Assembly: GCA_021399435.1 (NCBI GenBank)
Contig: JAJTUP010000008.1
Coordinates: 1,178,001 to 1,242,000, forward strand
Direction of reading: 5' to 3'
Length of the DNA stretch: 64,000 bases
DNA from: Diaporthe sp. PMI_573
Taxonomy: Eukaryota > Ascomycota > Sordariomycetes > Diaporthales > Diaporthaceae
Shown one piece after another: positions 1-12,160 of the stretch. The notes below the pieces were generated by a model that had not been told where the DNA came from, did no database searches, and worked only from the letters and a program-made list of their open reading frames with translations. The number at the start of each line of letters is the position of its first letter. The first letter of the stretch is position 1. A program made the translations under genes and the position numbers.

Positions 1-989
1 AGAAGGGCTCGTTGAAGGGTGGTAAGTGATACCACAATGTGGTGTACCAGTCCGACTATTGTAACGGTCAAAGCTAAGTATATGAACTATAGTCCGTGAT
101 CTCTCTGCTCTGAACACTTCTCACCTGTCCCCTGAGGACTACACTCTCGACACCCCCGAGGAGACCCTCTTCGCCAGCAACGGCTCTTGCGTGCTTAGCC
201 CCGAGGTCACCGAGGGCCCGTACTACGTCGCTGGAGAGTACATTCGCGAGAATTTGACCGACGGACAGGCCGGTGTGGACTTGCACCTCGAGCTCCAGGT
301 TCTGGACGTCAACACCTGCGAGCCTGTCGCGAACGCCTTTACTGAGATCTGGGGTGAGTCTACAAAATTCTACAGTCTGCTGGCTCAGTGAACAACTGTG
401 GTGTTAACCTGGCTCCACAGCTTGCAACTCCACTGGAGTCTACTCGGGAGTCTCTGCCAACGGCAACGGCAACTCGGCCAGCGACACCAGCAACCTGGAC
501 GCGACCTTTGCTCGCGGAATTCAGTCGACCGACACCGACGGCGTGGCCAGCTTCGACACGTTGTTCCCGGGCCACTACACGGGCCGCACGACGCACATCC
601 ACGTGATGGTGCACCTGAACGCCACCGCGCGTGAGAACGCCACCCTCCTCGACACGACCGCCTCGCACGTCGGGCAGGTATTCTTCGACCAGGATCTCAT
701 CTACGAGGTCGAGGCCACCCCCGTCTACGCCGCCAACACCCAGACGCTCACCCTCAACGAGAACGACGGTATCCTCCAGGAGGAGGCCGCCACCAGCGAC
801 CCCTTCGTCGAGTACGTCTTGCTCGGCGACGCCGTCGAGGATGGTCTGCTCGGCTGGTTGGCCTTTGGTATCGACCCCACCCTTTCCAAGAGCGTTAATG
901 CTGCTGCAACTCTATACGAGACCGGTGGCGTCCAGAACAACAACGGTGGTGGTGGCGGCGGTCCTGGTGGCCCTCCTCCTAGCGCTTAG
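1..989 (+). CDS. Secreted intradiol ring-cleavage dioxygenase-like protein, 5' end outside the window
   Basis: The encoded family (extracellular intradiol dioxygenase-like) cleaves catechol-type rings with non-haem iron. The exons I deduce are <1-21, 93-353 and 421-989, with introns 22-92 (GTAAGT..TAG) and 354-420 (GTGAGT..CAG); the frame is continuous across both. The reading includes TEGPYYV, typical of the start of the intradiol fold, then GHYTGRTTHIHV with the tyrosine and histidines expected to bind iron. Several N-x-S/T sites and a Gly/Pro-rich C-terminus (GGGGGGPGGPPP) fit a secreted protein, but the signal peptide would lie upstream of the window. The gene ends 164 nt before a pogo transposon. 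Family assignment is firm; substrate is unknown. Confidence 0.88.
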
Positions 990-1153
990 GTTGCCTGCGT
1001 TGTTCAATGCGAGAACATAGGAGCATGATGGGTGGAGAAGCTTGGTTTACCTGATTCCGTTTTGAAAATCTCATTTCCGTTTTGACTTTTCGCTTTCGCG
1101 ACAAGGAGAAACACAGTCTTCATGTCTATACATAGTTACCAGAAAAAGTTGTA

Positions 1154-3005
1154 ACGTCCCCGGCCCGGCTTCCGCCCCCCCCCTGATTCCGCCCCCTTCC
1201 CTCACGACCGCCCCCTTCGCCTCGTCGCCGACGACGCCGCCACCACGATAGTTGACCTCGCTTCCGATGGTGTTTCCGACTCTTCTGAAGCGTCGCTTTC
1301 TTCTGATACCACCCCCGCTTCAATCTGAGTCCTCCGAATGGCCTCGATATCGGCGAAAAGTTCATTCGGGTCAAGTTGAACCTTCTTCCTTCGGACTACC
1401 CTACTGGCTTCAATCTGGGCTTCCAACTCTCGGGCTTTTTGTGAGGACATCGTCAGATCGACGTCTATCTGGTCCCAACTTTTGAGGATTTTCCTGAAGA
1501 GGAGTCGTGATGTGGGGCTGAGATTCTTCTGACGGGCATACCGAGCCACCATACCCCTTAGGTCTTGAGATCGCTTAGGGGTCGCAAAAATGGTCCCTCG
1601 AGGCCGACAAAAACACTTATCAGTGCAGAAATGGCTGCTGGAGCTATTGGTACCGCCAGATTCCAACGATCTCGCTTCCTTCTCGCGATTATCGGCGATA
1701 AAGTGGCTTCCGAGTGCCCTATGCTTAGACACTGGCCAGAGACCAGTCGCCCGCCAGCCAGAACGTATATTTGCTTCCGTTAAAGTGTTAATTCGAGCCT
1801 TGTGATAGCAATAAAGAAACCGTTTCTTTGCCACGACTGTTGACGAATCGTGCCCTCCCTGGTGATCGAGATGCTTCTTAAATGCGAGCTTTAGAGGGCC
1901 GAAGATCGCCACATCGAGCGGTTGCAGCATATGCGAAGTATGGGCGGGCAAAAAAACGATATACACCTTATTCGAGAAGCATTCCCACATAAACTCGACC
2001 GTTGTATGTGTATGGTGCCCATCGATTACGAGAAGGCGCCATTCTAATGGGTCCTCTGGTACTGTTTGAGGAAGGAAGACCTTCCGAAGCCAGTGGATAG
2101 CAATAGGTTCCTCCATCCACCCCTTCTTCGTCGCCGTGAACTGCCAGCCCTCGTGATCTTCAAGGGCGATAGGAAACCACTGCTGCTGAATGCTGAGTCC
2201 CTTAAAAATAACGAGTGGGACGAGGAACTTGCCCGTGGCGGAGATACACTCAAGGAAGGAGGTCCACGCTCTCGAATTAAAGTCCTTCTGAAGAAGCTGG
2301 CTTCCTTCCGAATAGCCGATCGTGAGCGCCTTCTCGGACTTGCCCTCCATCAGCCCGCCCTCGTCGGCATTCCATCGGTTGGCCGGCTTAATTGCCTTCA
2401 CGATAGGCAACTGCATGAAGTCAAACCACGACCCAACGTTCTTTTTGGTAGCTGCCCTTAGCCGTTTAGCCTCAACGCGCTGGTACTTACGGCTTTGGAG
2501 GATAGGGTGACGAAGGAGGAAGGCCCTCAGCCACTTCCTTCCGAGAGGAGCGACCTCCTTCCCCGACGAGGCCATTCGGGCTGCCAGAGCCCTCGTTTCC
2601 CAGCGAGTTAACGCATGGCCCAAGCTGCTTTGGTTGATAAGGAATAGGGCCAATCGATCCTCCTGATCATCAGAAAGAGGCCTCTGAGGTTCGTGAGAAA
2701 CGCGCTGACTTTGCGCGCCGGCGAGGCGATCGCGAAGTGTGGAACGGGGGATATGCCAGGTCCTGCAAGCCTGCTTGACGGGCATTCCATCCCTGCACGC
2801 AACAAGGGCGTCATGGATCTCGGCTTCCCCATAGGGCTTCATGATGACTAGGTTGATGCTTGGAAGAAGTTTGGTGACCAGAAAAAATTCTCTCGGAAAG
2901 ATATGGTTGAGTTTATATAGGGTGGGGGCAGACGCGTACACGCGTGAACGCGGATGTGGGGGGGGGCGGAATCAGGGGGGGGGGCGGAAGCCGGGCCGGG
3001 GACGT
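1154..3005 (-). mobile_element. Pogo/Fot-type (Tc1-mariner superfamily) DNA transposon, structurally complete
   Basis: The ends are inverted repeats of about 44 bp beginning ACGTCCCCGGCCCGGCTTCC; left arm about 1154-1197, right arm about 2960-3005, differing mainly in C-run length. A TA dinucleotide flanks each end (1152-1153 and 3006-3007), the target duplication expected of Tc1/mariner elements. The 1852-bp element holds one open transposase frame. Base composition is GC-rich with no sign of C-to-T decay, unlike the relic at 46626, so it looks like a recent arrival. It sits between the 3' ends of the dioxygenase and ABC transporter genes, only 73 bp beyond the ABC stop codon. Confidence 0.9.
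1202..2842 (-). CDS. Pogo-type DDE transposase, 546 aa
   Basis: This is the transposase that cuts and pastes the surrounding element. I start it at the methionine of MKPYGEAEIHDALVAC (2842), because a psq/CENP-B type helix-turn-helix follows at once (PVKQACRTWHIPRSTLRDRL, residues about 20-40); the frame stays open 33 codons upstream. A second CENP-B-like DNA-binding segment lies near residues 60-130 (ALTRWETRALAARMASS, WLRAFLLRHP). The DDE_1 catalytic domain spans about 145-340, with NADEGG, LLVIDGHHTH and PAHTSHMLQPLD marking the acidic and downstream motifs. The acidic-Ser tail (SEESDASEESETPSE) is a typical pogo C-terminus. The frame has no stop or shift, so activity is possible but not shown. 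Confidence 0.9.
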   Translation of the reverse strand: MKPYGEAEIHDALVACRDGMPVKQACRTWHIPRSTLRDRLAGAQSQRVSHEPQRPLSDDQEDRLALFLINQSSLGHALTRWETRALAARMASSGKEVAPLGRKWLRAFLLRHPILQSRKYQRVEAKRLRAATKKNVGSWFDFMQLPIVKAIKPANRWNADEGGLMEGKSEKALTIGYSEGSQLLQKDFNSRAWTSFLECISATGKFLVPLVIFKGLSIQQQWFPIALEDHEGWQFTATKKGWMEEPIAIHWLRKVFLPQTVPEDPLEWRLLVIDGHHTHTTVEFMWECFSNKVYIVFLPAHTSHMLQPLDVAIFGPLKLAFKKHLDHQGGHDSSTVVAKKRFLYCYHKARINTLTEANIRSGWRATGLWPVSKHRALGSHFIADNREKEARSLESGGTNSSSSHFCTDKCFCRPRGTIFATPKRSQDLRGMVARYARQKNLSPTSRLLFRKILKSWDQIDVDLTMSSQKARELEAQIEASRVVRRKKVQLDPNELFADIEAIRRTQIEAGVVSEESDASEESETPSEARSTIVVAASSATRRRGRS

Positions 3006-3078
3006 TACTTGTTCCAACCACACATTGAAATTGCCTTCTTGACATTTCTGTGCAGTGGAGGATTCCAAGCGGCTTCTA

Positions 3079-6000
3079 TCAATTGGCCACGCTTGCGTGC
3101 TCAACTGAAAAGCAATCCGGAGTACCCTCCTTGATGACCCGGCCATTTCCCATAGCGATTACCTTTCCAAAACCCGCGATTGACTCGAGGTTATGCGTTA
3201 CAGCCACAACCGTGTAATCAGCAAAGACCTGCTGTATAATCTTCATCATGATTTGCTCCGTCTCCCTATCCACACTCGCGGTGACCTCATCTAGTAACAA
3301 AATACCACCCCTACTCCCGTGCTTCTTGCGGAGTCGTGCCCTGATTATAGCAATGGCGAGGCTGAATAGCTGCTTTTGGCCTTGGCTGAATACATCCTTG
3401 GTCATCTCTGTCTGTAATCCTCCAAGATTCTGGATAACAGACCACAGTCCCACCTGTTCGAGGGCGAATTGACATTCTTCATCAGTGTTTCTGGAATAGG
3501 GATCCAGCGCGGTCCTGAAGCTCTCGCCGCCTGCGAGAAACACCATTTCTTGAGGCATAGCAATGACTCTCTGTCGGAGTGTATCTCGATGGATTTTCCG
3601 GACCGGAGTACCGTCGATAGTGATGTTCCCAGCCGTCTTGGACGTTGGGTCGAGGAGACGCAAAAGTAGGAGTATCATGGATGATTTGCCGCTGCCCGTC
3701 CTTCCGATGATAGCCACCTTCTCGCCAGCTTTGATACTCATCCGGATATCCTTGAGAACCAGAGTCATGTCCTCACCGTCATCTTTGTACTTTTCTTCCT
3801 CGTACGACGCATCGACACCTCCAATCACAATCTCCCCCCTCTCGGGCCAACTCTCCGCCGGTCGCAGGTCCTCACCACCCTTGTCCTCAGTCCCGGACTT
3901 CTCACCAAAGTCCTTCAGCCTCTTGACAGCACCCAAACTCATTTCTAGGTGTATCCAGCTGTGCACACATGCGTTCATCATGTTACCAAGCTCCATCAGC
4001 GACACCATCCCGGCGCCGACGAAGCCCGCCCGCCCGGACAGCGAAAGGACCTGCGTCGCCAGGACCGTGACAGACACCGCTATCGATGCGACGACGAGCT
4101 TCAGCACGAGCATCAGCCACACCTGAGACATCGACAGAAGGTACGCGGGCCGCAGGCTGTCGTCGACCCGCGTGTAGTTTTGTGCCATGTAGTGCGGCAC
4201 CCAGCCGAAGGCGCGGATGGTTGCGATGCCGCGGATTGTGTCCTGAAACTGCGCGTATAGGGGGCTCTTGGCCTCGAGGTCCAGCAGGCGAAGCTGTCTG
4301 GATGTCTTGAGGTAGAAGCGCGAGAGGAACGAGAGGAAGACCAGTAGGACCGGGTAGGCTAGGGCAACGAAGGGGGTGCCGATAGCGACTACGACTGCCT
4401 GCCCTGCTGAGGCAAAGAAGGCGAGCAGGGTGTTTGACATGGATTTGGGGAGAAAAAAGTCGATCAGGTTTATGTCCTGCGAGAAAAGGTTTACAGTGAC
4501 ACCTTGGTCCGTCTTGGTGAAATACTGCAATGGTGCAGCCGTCAGTGCCTTGACGGCCTTGAAGTGAAGGACTGAGCCGCCCACTCGAGCCATGCCCATG
4601 TCAGTGCTAGCAACATAGAGACCCATGACGATGATCCCAGAGAGCTGGAGTAGGGCGTAGATGCCCAGATAGATATTGTTGACGTGCGATTGGGAGCCCG
4701 GAATGTGGAAGCTGTTGTCTGCCCAGTATTTGAGGAAGAGAGTACCAGCATTCCAGAAGAAACCCCACATCAACCCCGAGAAGAGGACAGCAGAGATGAG
4801 TAGGGGACCAAAGGAGCTGAAGTAATGGGTGTAGACTGAGGTGTCGTTTAGACTCCGAGATGGATCCTTCTCGTCTTCGTGCTCCGTCTTCGAGCTCGCA
4901 TCTATAGAGAGATTGGCATCTGGGGCAACATCTTGTTGGTATGGTTTATCCTGGCCATGCTCCACTGTTGATATAACTCGGTTGTCGCCGAGAACCTCCT
5001 CGGGCTGACCGTCGTGTTCTACACGGCCATCTGCATTGAGGACAATGACATTTTGGGCAAGAGGTAGGTACTGGACTGAGTGAGTGCACCATACTATCGT
5101 CGCATTCCTGCGGCTAAGAAATCCGCGTGGTCCAAATAGCCGTGACACGATCTTTTCAGCAGTAGGCTTGTCGAGGCCGACAGTGCAGTCGTCAAGAATG
5201 TAGACGTCGGCGCCAAGATACAGCGCTCGTGCGAGCCCAACACGCTGTTTTTGACCGCCGCTGAGGCTGATGCCACTGCTTCCGATCGGGGTGTTATCAG
5301 CCTTGGGCAGTGAGCGAAGGTCATCCTTCAACATGACAGTGTCCAAGACTTCATCGTAGAGCTGGCCATCCCAGGGCTCAAATCCGACGATGTTGGACCG
5401 TATAGAGCCGTTAGTGAGGAATGGGGTCTGGTCGCAGTACCCAATTCGAGGCAATCCCTCATGAAATGTGATTGATCCCTCTGCGAAAGGTGCTTCTCCT
5501 AGCAATGCCTTGCACAGCGTTGATTTCCCCGAAGCTACTGGCCCAGTGACAATCGTCAGGCTAGACCTTGGAATGGTCAGGTTGAGTTCCTTCAATTGCC
5601 TTCGATCCTGGGTCCAGCCCAGACTTGCTCCTCCAAGTGAGATGGCCACGTCGCTTTGCTCTGCTGCACCGGCAAAATCCTCCTCGAACTTGCGGTATTC
5701 CGACCTCGACTCCATATCCAGAAAATTCTGAATTCTGGTGAGACATGCGAACGAAGCTAGAATATCCGGCACCTTTTGGAACAGCTGAGTCAAGGGGCTT
5801 GTGATCAGAGCCACGTACGACAGACTGGAAAACACTTCCGCCATGCTCAGCTGACGTCCCGCCCAAAAGAAAGTGGCGGCAGGTGCGAGGAACACTGGCG
5901 TGAAGGCAGAGGTGATGGATACGACAACAAGAATCCGGTAGGCGCTTCCGACTCGCTGCTCGTCCTCCCTAGACTTCTGAAGCAATCTGGCGGTCGACTT

Positions 6001-7473
6001 CGAGAGACCGGATATCTTCAGAGCCTTCATGCTCGCCACCACGGCAGTGGTTAGCCTGACTCTAGCCTCGGTACTCTGCGTCCACCTCGACATAGCAGGC
6101 CCAGTGAACTTCGCGATAAACGACGTGCTCACGACGCTTGCCGAAACCACCAGGATTGGTGCAATGAATGCGGAGCCGAGCTGTCTATGTAGGAAGAAGG
6201 AAGCCAGGATTACCTCGACCGTGTTTGCCCATATGTCATGAAGTGGATATAGTCCTCCCTGTGTGATACGCTCAACATCGGTGCTCATGAGTGTCAGAAT
6301 GTTCGTGTCAAGATGTGTGGAGTTGAGTTCGATTGTCTTTTGGAAGATGGCTGTGACGAGGGCACTCCTGGCTTTGCTGACTGTCCGGGAGTGAAGCCAT
6401 GAGAAATTCGAGCTTGAAACCGCCAGCCCCGGATAGATCAGTAGACTGGCCAAGATGAGGCCGAGTCCAGTGTTCCGATTTGAGAGCGGGTCGGACTCCA
6501 GAAATCTGATCAATCGCCCGATGAAGAACGGCTGGCAAAAGGAGAACGTCACCATTGCCAGGCGGCTTGGGATAGGCTGAAACAAAGACCAGGATATAGA
6601 CTTGAAGAGGATGAGCACCAGTTTGGCTTTGGGTGTGTGCTGTGACTTTCGCCATTCCTTCTGGAAGTGCCGAGACTGGATGCTAGCTGAGAGTTGTGAA
6701 TCCAGAGGGTAGAGGTCGGCGGTGTCTAGAATCGTTTTATTGCCCAGCCTGAGCAGAGGGCTCACCCATGACATGCAAAGAAGGCTGTAAAGGCCACTGG
6801 TTTCTTCGGGACTCAAGCATTCATGTGTGGACTTCAGCCAACGACTTTTCGGGATAGCTTCCAAGACGGCAAGTGCCGCCGATGCATCTGTGGAGACAGT
6901 GAAAAGAATGGAATAGGACTGTTTTCCATAGACTATCCAGCTCGTACGCGTTCTGGCGATGTTGAGTAGCGTGGTGATAGAAAGGTAAGAGTTGAGGACG
7001 AGCGACGTGCTGAGCGATCGATGATGTTCCAGATACGATAGGTAAGCGATGCTAGGGGAATTGACGGCAGTCAAGATGGCAGAGGCCATTTTCGCCTCAC
7101 GCGCGCCATCCTCTGTTTGCTGTGAAGCAACCAAGACCAGGCCCAGATTTGCTGCCCCGAAAACTGATAAGGCAGTCTTCGATTTTCAGTCCTCAGTCGT
7201 TGCCGGGCAGAATAGTTTAAACAGGCGGCGCTGGTTGCAGATACTCACAAGTTTTGTCAAGAACAGGAAGTGTCCTTTAATGACGACGCGCCTACTGCGG
7301 AGATACCAGATCCGGTACGAAGACAGAACCAGGAAGCAGACTGAAGGAACGACCGACAGAACAAGGTGTTCAAAGAGAATAGTGAAGTCGAAGTCTCCTC
7401 GGCAGCCTGATACGAATGGCCCGAGAGTGAGGTCATTGCGGCACCCAGTCGTGGCGACCATATCGGCGACCAT
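3079..7473 (-). CDS. ABCC-type multidrug/conjugate ABC transporter, 1440 aa
   Basis: This is a full-size plasma- or vacuolar-membrane efflux pump with two membrane domains and two ATPase domains. Exons are 7473-7249 and 7176-3079; intron 7248-7177 (GTGAGT..AAG) restores a hydrophobic TM0 segment. The first ATPase domain has GPVASGKST (Walker A, near residue 620), LSGGQKQR (signature) and YILDD; the second has GRTGSGKSS (near 1234), the degenerate signature FSQGQKQ, and LLLDEVTASVD. The N-terminal stretch GCRNDLTLGPFVSGCRGDFDFT is typical of fungal ABCC proteins. Two in-frame ATGs lie in a short tandem duplication (7473 and 7461), so the start could be four codons later. Substrate is not predictable. 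No PKS, NRPS or other cluster core gene is nearby. Confidence 0.9.
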
Positions 7474-8067
7474 ATCGGCGACAGAGACATGGCCTGTCTC
7501 CAGTTCGACAGGGTGTTGAAGGGGTTGCAAGAACATCTGATGCCCTGATGGTTCTCGTGTACCCATAGCAGACAGGCAATTCAGGCAATGTGAACGATAT
7601 TGAAAGTTTTGCAAGTTCATCAATTTCTAAGACTTTGGCAAAGTATCGAATGCAGCCAGACCGGGCTTCGATCCCGATATTTGAAGTGAACGGGATTGAA
7701 CAGGCTGATGCAGTCCGCGCAGTCCCGCCGGCGAGCCAAGCATGGTATCGCGGTCCGGAATGACCAGTGACCTCTTACCGCATCGGCGACGCAAAATAGG
7801 AAGGACATATGCAGAGGCTGACAGGGGCTGTATTGATAGTGGGCGTCTCAGCACAGCAGCGGGATCTAGGCTGCAAGTCCGACGCGGAAGCGGCACAGTC
7901 TTGTCGGACGGACGCAATCAATTTTGCCTTGGAACACAGAACAGCACAAAGTCTTGCACGCATCCAAAAATTGGATCATAATTGGCGATGTGCAGGTGCC
8001 ATGGAAATTAATCACTAGCCGAACGTTAATCTCATGAGCTTTCTGATGTCAACAACATCGACTCGTT
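7474..8067. other. Intergenic, no gene seen
   Basis: This is the promoter side of the ABC transporter and the 3' flank of the GH92 gene. I found no open frame with family features and no repeat. Confidence 0.5.
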
Positions 8068-11034
8068 TCATTCCCATCCACTCAGACTCCACGGCCTGCT
8101 GCCTGTGTCCCACTGGGCCGGCTCGCTACCCATTTGGAATACCAATTCTGATGTAGTCACTAGCTCGGTGTGGCTCAGCCAGGATCTGTCCAGCGGACGA
8201 CCATCTCGAGTGACTGATTGTGGATAATAAGATGTAGCAGACAGGTTATCAGCTCTTACACTCAGGACATTTTCGAAAGGAGTGCCTGAGAGTAATGTTA
8301 CCCGGACGGCTTGGAAGCGTGGCGCTCCTAGCAAGTACAGTGGTTGTCCCACAACCGGGTAGAAACCAATGAGGTTGAAGACGAGCCATGAAGGGATGGC
8401 ACCTGCATCTGTGTTACCAGGATATCCGTTTCGCTGGTCGTTATCTATGTGGGTCACGTCAGTACACGCAGGGTCGAGACTCGCAACAGCAAGGGAATAC
8501 ACGTACAGAACTCGTCAACTATTGCCCGCGTTTGGTTGGCAGTCTTCCAATGGTAACCAGGGACATAATTGTAAAGAAACGGAAGGAGGAAAGAGGGTTC
8601 ATTTCCCGGGTTGTAAATTGCAGTGCCAGCATTGTTGTTTTTCCCCGCGGTCCGCCGCAAATCCGGGGAGGAACGATGCGTCGAGCCGTCGAATGAAGGC
8701 ATCATCACCGCCCATGGACTCAATCACCTTGCTCATATCGTGGGGTGCCGCAGAAAACCCCGTCTCCCAGACAGTAGCTTCGTAGATATCGTCGTTCCAC
8801 CTTTGATTCATTACTAGTTATTTCGACAATAATAACACAAAGGCTTGTACTTACCCGCACGACGGCAAGCATTGAGCCGGATCGTAGTTAGTCGTGTTCC
8901 ATGTGCCGTCAGCATTTCGCGGAGCTGGAAAGCCGATGAAGTCGCCTACTCCCTCCAGGGTCCTGTTCGCGTCCACGTTCCACTGGTTCTTCCACCAGCT
9001 TGACCGCTCCAGGAGCTCGTCCTGTTCACTTTCGGCCTTGGCCAGACCCTTGGCGATGGTCCAGATAGAGAAATCGTTCTGGGGGTACTCGAGACCTCGG
9101 GAGATACTCCTGGAATTGTTGCGTGTGATGTATTTGAGGGAGAGGTAATCTTCAAGAGCGCCCCGGCCATCCTTTGTCGCGCCGTCTGAGGTCACAGAGT
9201 CGGCGTTGCGATCTGGGAGCACTGTTGCGTCTTTCATCCTGTGGTGGGTCAGCGACTTCAGTCTGCTTCAGAGAAATGAACCTGCTTACACTGCTCGATA
9301 CGCCTCTTCCCAATCAATCTCACCCAATTCTCCCAGCCCCTCGTCGCCAGTCGGTGACTGCACATTCTTGACGAACGCGTCCCCTAGGACTATATCGGCG
9401 TGCGTGCCTCCCTGGACTCGGCCGTTCCAGTTTCCGGCCCGGCCTGCAGGCAGCCAGCCTTCGAAGGAAAATATATTGATCAGTCCTCTGACAATGCGAC
9501 TGTAAGTGCCTGTGTACAGAAGGTGGTACATCGGAAGGAGAGACCGATATGTGTCCCACAAGGTCTGTTATGACACTTGTGTTAGTACATTTTCGACATG
9601 CCCGGGCTGCTCCCAGGAAGCTGGACATGAGTTGACTCACATAGTGGTCATCGAAGTAAGGGAACGAATCATTCGATGTCCACAGTGGAATTTCGCCCGT
9701 CTTGTCGGTAGGCAAGACGGCGCTGTGGTACAAGGCGGTGTAGAGCATTCGCTTCAGTGTGTCGTTCTGCGCCTCAGGGCTGCCATCGTCGACCACCTCA
9801 ACAGTGCTGAGAACCTTTGACTCCCATTCCGACCTGGCTTGCTCGACGATATCATCGAAAGAGATTGACTCAGGCATCTCTTCTGCAATATAGCTGCAGG
9901 CCTGTTCGGCAGAGATGTGAGAGACGCCGACCTTGCTCTCGATCACCGCGCCCAAATCATTATTCGGCCCTGTCGGTGACGGCGTCCAACTGAAGAGAGC
10001 TCCAAGGCCCATTTTGTTCCCGATCTGCGTGTATGCGTCCACATAAGACCGGACCTCCGGAGCCTCGGTGGGAGGCTCGAAAAGGTTGTACTGCCAAAAG
10101 AGGGTGCCTGCTCCATCGACGCGGTTGGTGCCGACCGCTCGGACGTATTCATTACTTGGAATCAAACCGGCCTCGGCTGGTACAGTAAAGTTTCCGCAGA
10201 AGTGGATGTCATATAGACCAATGTTTGGCCAACCACCAGCGTAGGACGCCTTACCATAGTAAGAAGGTCCAGATGGCCCTGGTCGTATGTGTATCTCACC
10301 CTGAATGTAATTCTGGGAGTAAGTCTGGGTTTGTGGTTGGTAGGCGGGCAGCACATGTGTCAAGTCAACCAGAATGTGGGCATCATTCTCAGTCTGGGCC
10401 TGAGAGATATCCGCCGCCGATGGCAGGGAGAAGCTCTGATTTTGGCTCTGCGTGGGATACGTGTAGCGAACAAGGCTGGTGTGGTTCGAGGCGGCAATCT
10501 CGATCTTGACGTCGTTCACCAGTGTCGTCGTGAAATAACCAACGGATGCACTCTCCCTCTCAAGTGACCGGTTCTGCCAATACGTTTGGTTGTCTCCTAA
10601 GTTGACACCTGCTAGATTTCCCAATAGAGGCGTCTGGGACACAATGCCGTCTGTTCTTGCGGGTCAGCTATATGTACTCCTATGACGGCCGACTGCGCTT
10701 CTCTCATGTCGTACGTGTACTCACATGTGGGATCCCCTCCCGTTCCAGTAACATGCATCATGCTCACCGCTGTGAAGTTCCCGATGGGGCTGTATCCTCC
10801 ATTGTGATCTGTCTGAGTCCCGTCCGCAAGGCCCAGATAGCTTGTGTCTATTCCGGGCTTCGCCATCCCGTTCGGGAGGCACGGTCCTGGGAAGACATTA
10901 CCCGACGCGATGCTGCTCAACAAGTTGGGTCCTGCAGTGCCAATCAATGGATCCACGTAGTCCGTCAGCCGACCATTGGCCAAGCTGAAGAGCCTTGTTG
11001 CGAGCAACGTCGGGAGATAGATATCTTTCCACAT
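8068..11034 (-). pseudogene. GH92 alpha-1,2-mannosidase with one frameshift (possible assembly error)
   Basis: GH92 enzymes remove alpha-mannose from N-glycans and mannans using calcium. Six exons: 11034-10725, 10650-9641, 9564-9290, 9238-8855, 8800-8507, 8444-8068; all five introns have GT-AG ends and the protein joins smoothly (for example DDHY to TLWDTYRSLLPMYH, and EAYRAV to MKDATVLPD). The N-terminus looks like a signal peptide followed by DYVDPLIGT, the GH92 opening motif. Later motifs are YNPGNEPSFLLPFLYNY and NGYPGNTDAGAIPSW. The exon sum is 2650 nt, one too many: the frame breaks at a homopolymer (TTTTTCCCC, 8638-8646) between GFAADRG and KNNNAGTAIYNPG, and one base less there restores the family sequence. 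Without that, the protein would truncate within about 20 codons. Confidence 0.87.
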
Positions 11035-12160
11035 CGTTGTTGACGGCAGTATGATTAATCTGAAGACGGACTCTGAACACAGTCTCGGAGCGAGATCGAT
11101 TAGTAGACTGAGTTAGTCTGAGCGAGAACATGAGGTAAAATTGGTGCGGAGATTACCAACCTCCTCTATCCTGGCCAAGCCATGCGGGATCCCGGGCTCG
11201 CCAGGAAGAGCAGTGATGGTCTGTTGTACCGGATTGGCGCGGTCGCTGCAGCTACAGAAAACAGATGCACGCGACGAACAATGCATGTGCCAATGGTAGC
11301 ACAAAAGCGGAGTTGCAGTTTGAATCCACTACGGAATGTCCAGTAAATATTCGATTCGCGTTGAATTTTCGACCCGGCTGCGTAGCCGGGAAGAGGGAAG
11401 GGATTCCAATGATTTTGCATGTGCAACCACTAGTTCGTCCAAAGAGTTCTCCCCATCCAGCGACCGATCGTCTGAAGACTTAACCCCAATTGGATGTCCG
11501 TGTCATTCGCGTCGTTGATACCTAGCAAATGTAACATTAATTACCTGGCCCAAAGTTTCCACTGCGCCAGAGTATCGTCATATGAGCTGTTGTAATATAC
11601 GAACTCTGCCTAGGTTTAATATAAAGTTTTGGGCGGGGATTACAGGTACTTTTCGATATTTGTCTCTGAGCAAGGTCCCTTGATCCTGGAGTCGAGGCCT
11701 TCCCGCGGTCGCCTTGCATCTCTCATACAACGTTGCAGACTAGGCGCGACTCATAGCGCACGAAGATCCCAACTAACCATACTGGCCTAGCCACCCTGGG
11801 ATGAAGTAACTTTGCTATCGCCAGAAAAGTTCTAGCTGCCAAAATTATAATTTGCAACGATCTCAACGGCATCACTCTGTTCCCTGTAATTAGCGTGGTT
11901 AAAGTGTCAAATGTTTCTGAGGGACATCATTGAAAGGAGTTGATCATATACCATGGAACAAGGATATTTGAGGTCCTTGTTTGTTATAGATATTATCTTC
12001 CTATCGAGACCATTGGATGTGTTTTACGACATGTCCGAGGGCGATGCCACTTGCGCCGACCCGTCCGTTTGTTCCCAAGCCCTCGATATACGCTGGGAGC
12101 ATGGCCGAAAACCATTCGACTTAGACATCACTACAAGTAAACATTATAGATCCATTTTCT
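11035..12160. other. Intergenic, no gene seen
   Basis: This stretch holds the GH92 upstream region and the 3' flank of the cupin gene. A forward frame near 11953 overlaps the cupin 3' end and has no recognisable features. Confidence 0.45.
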
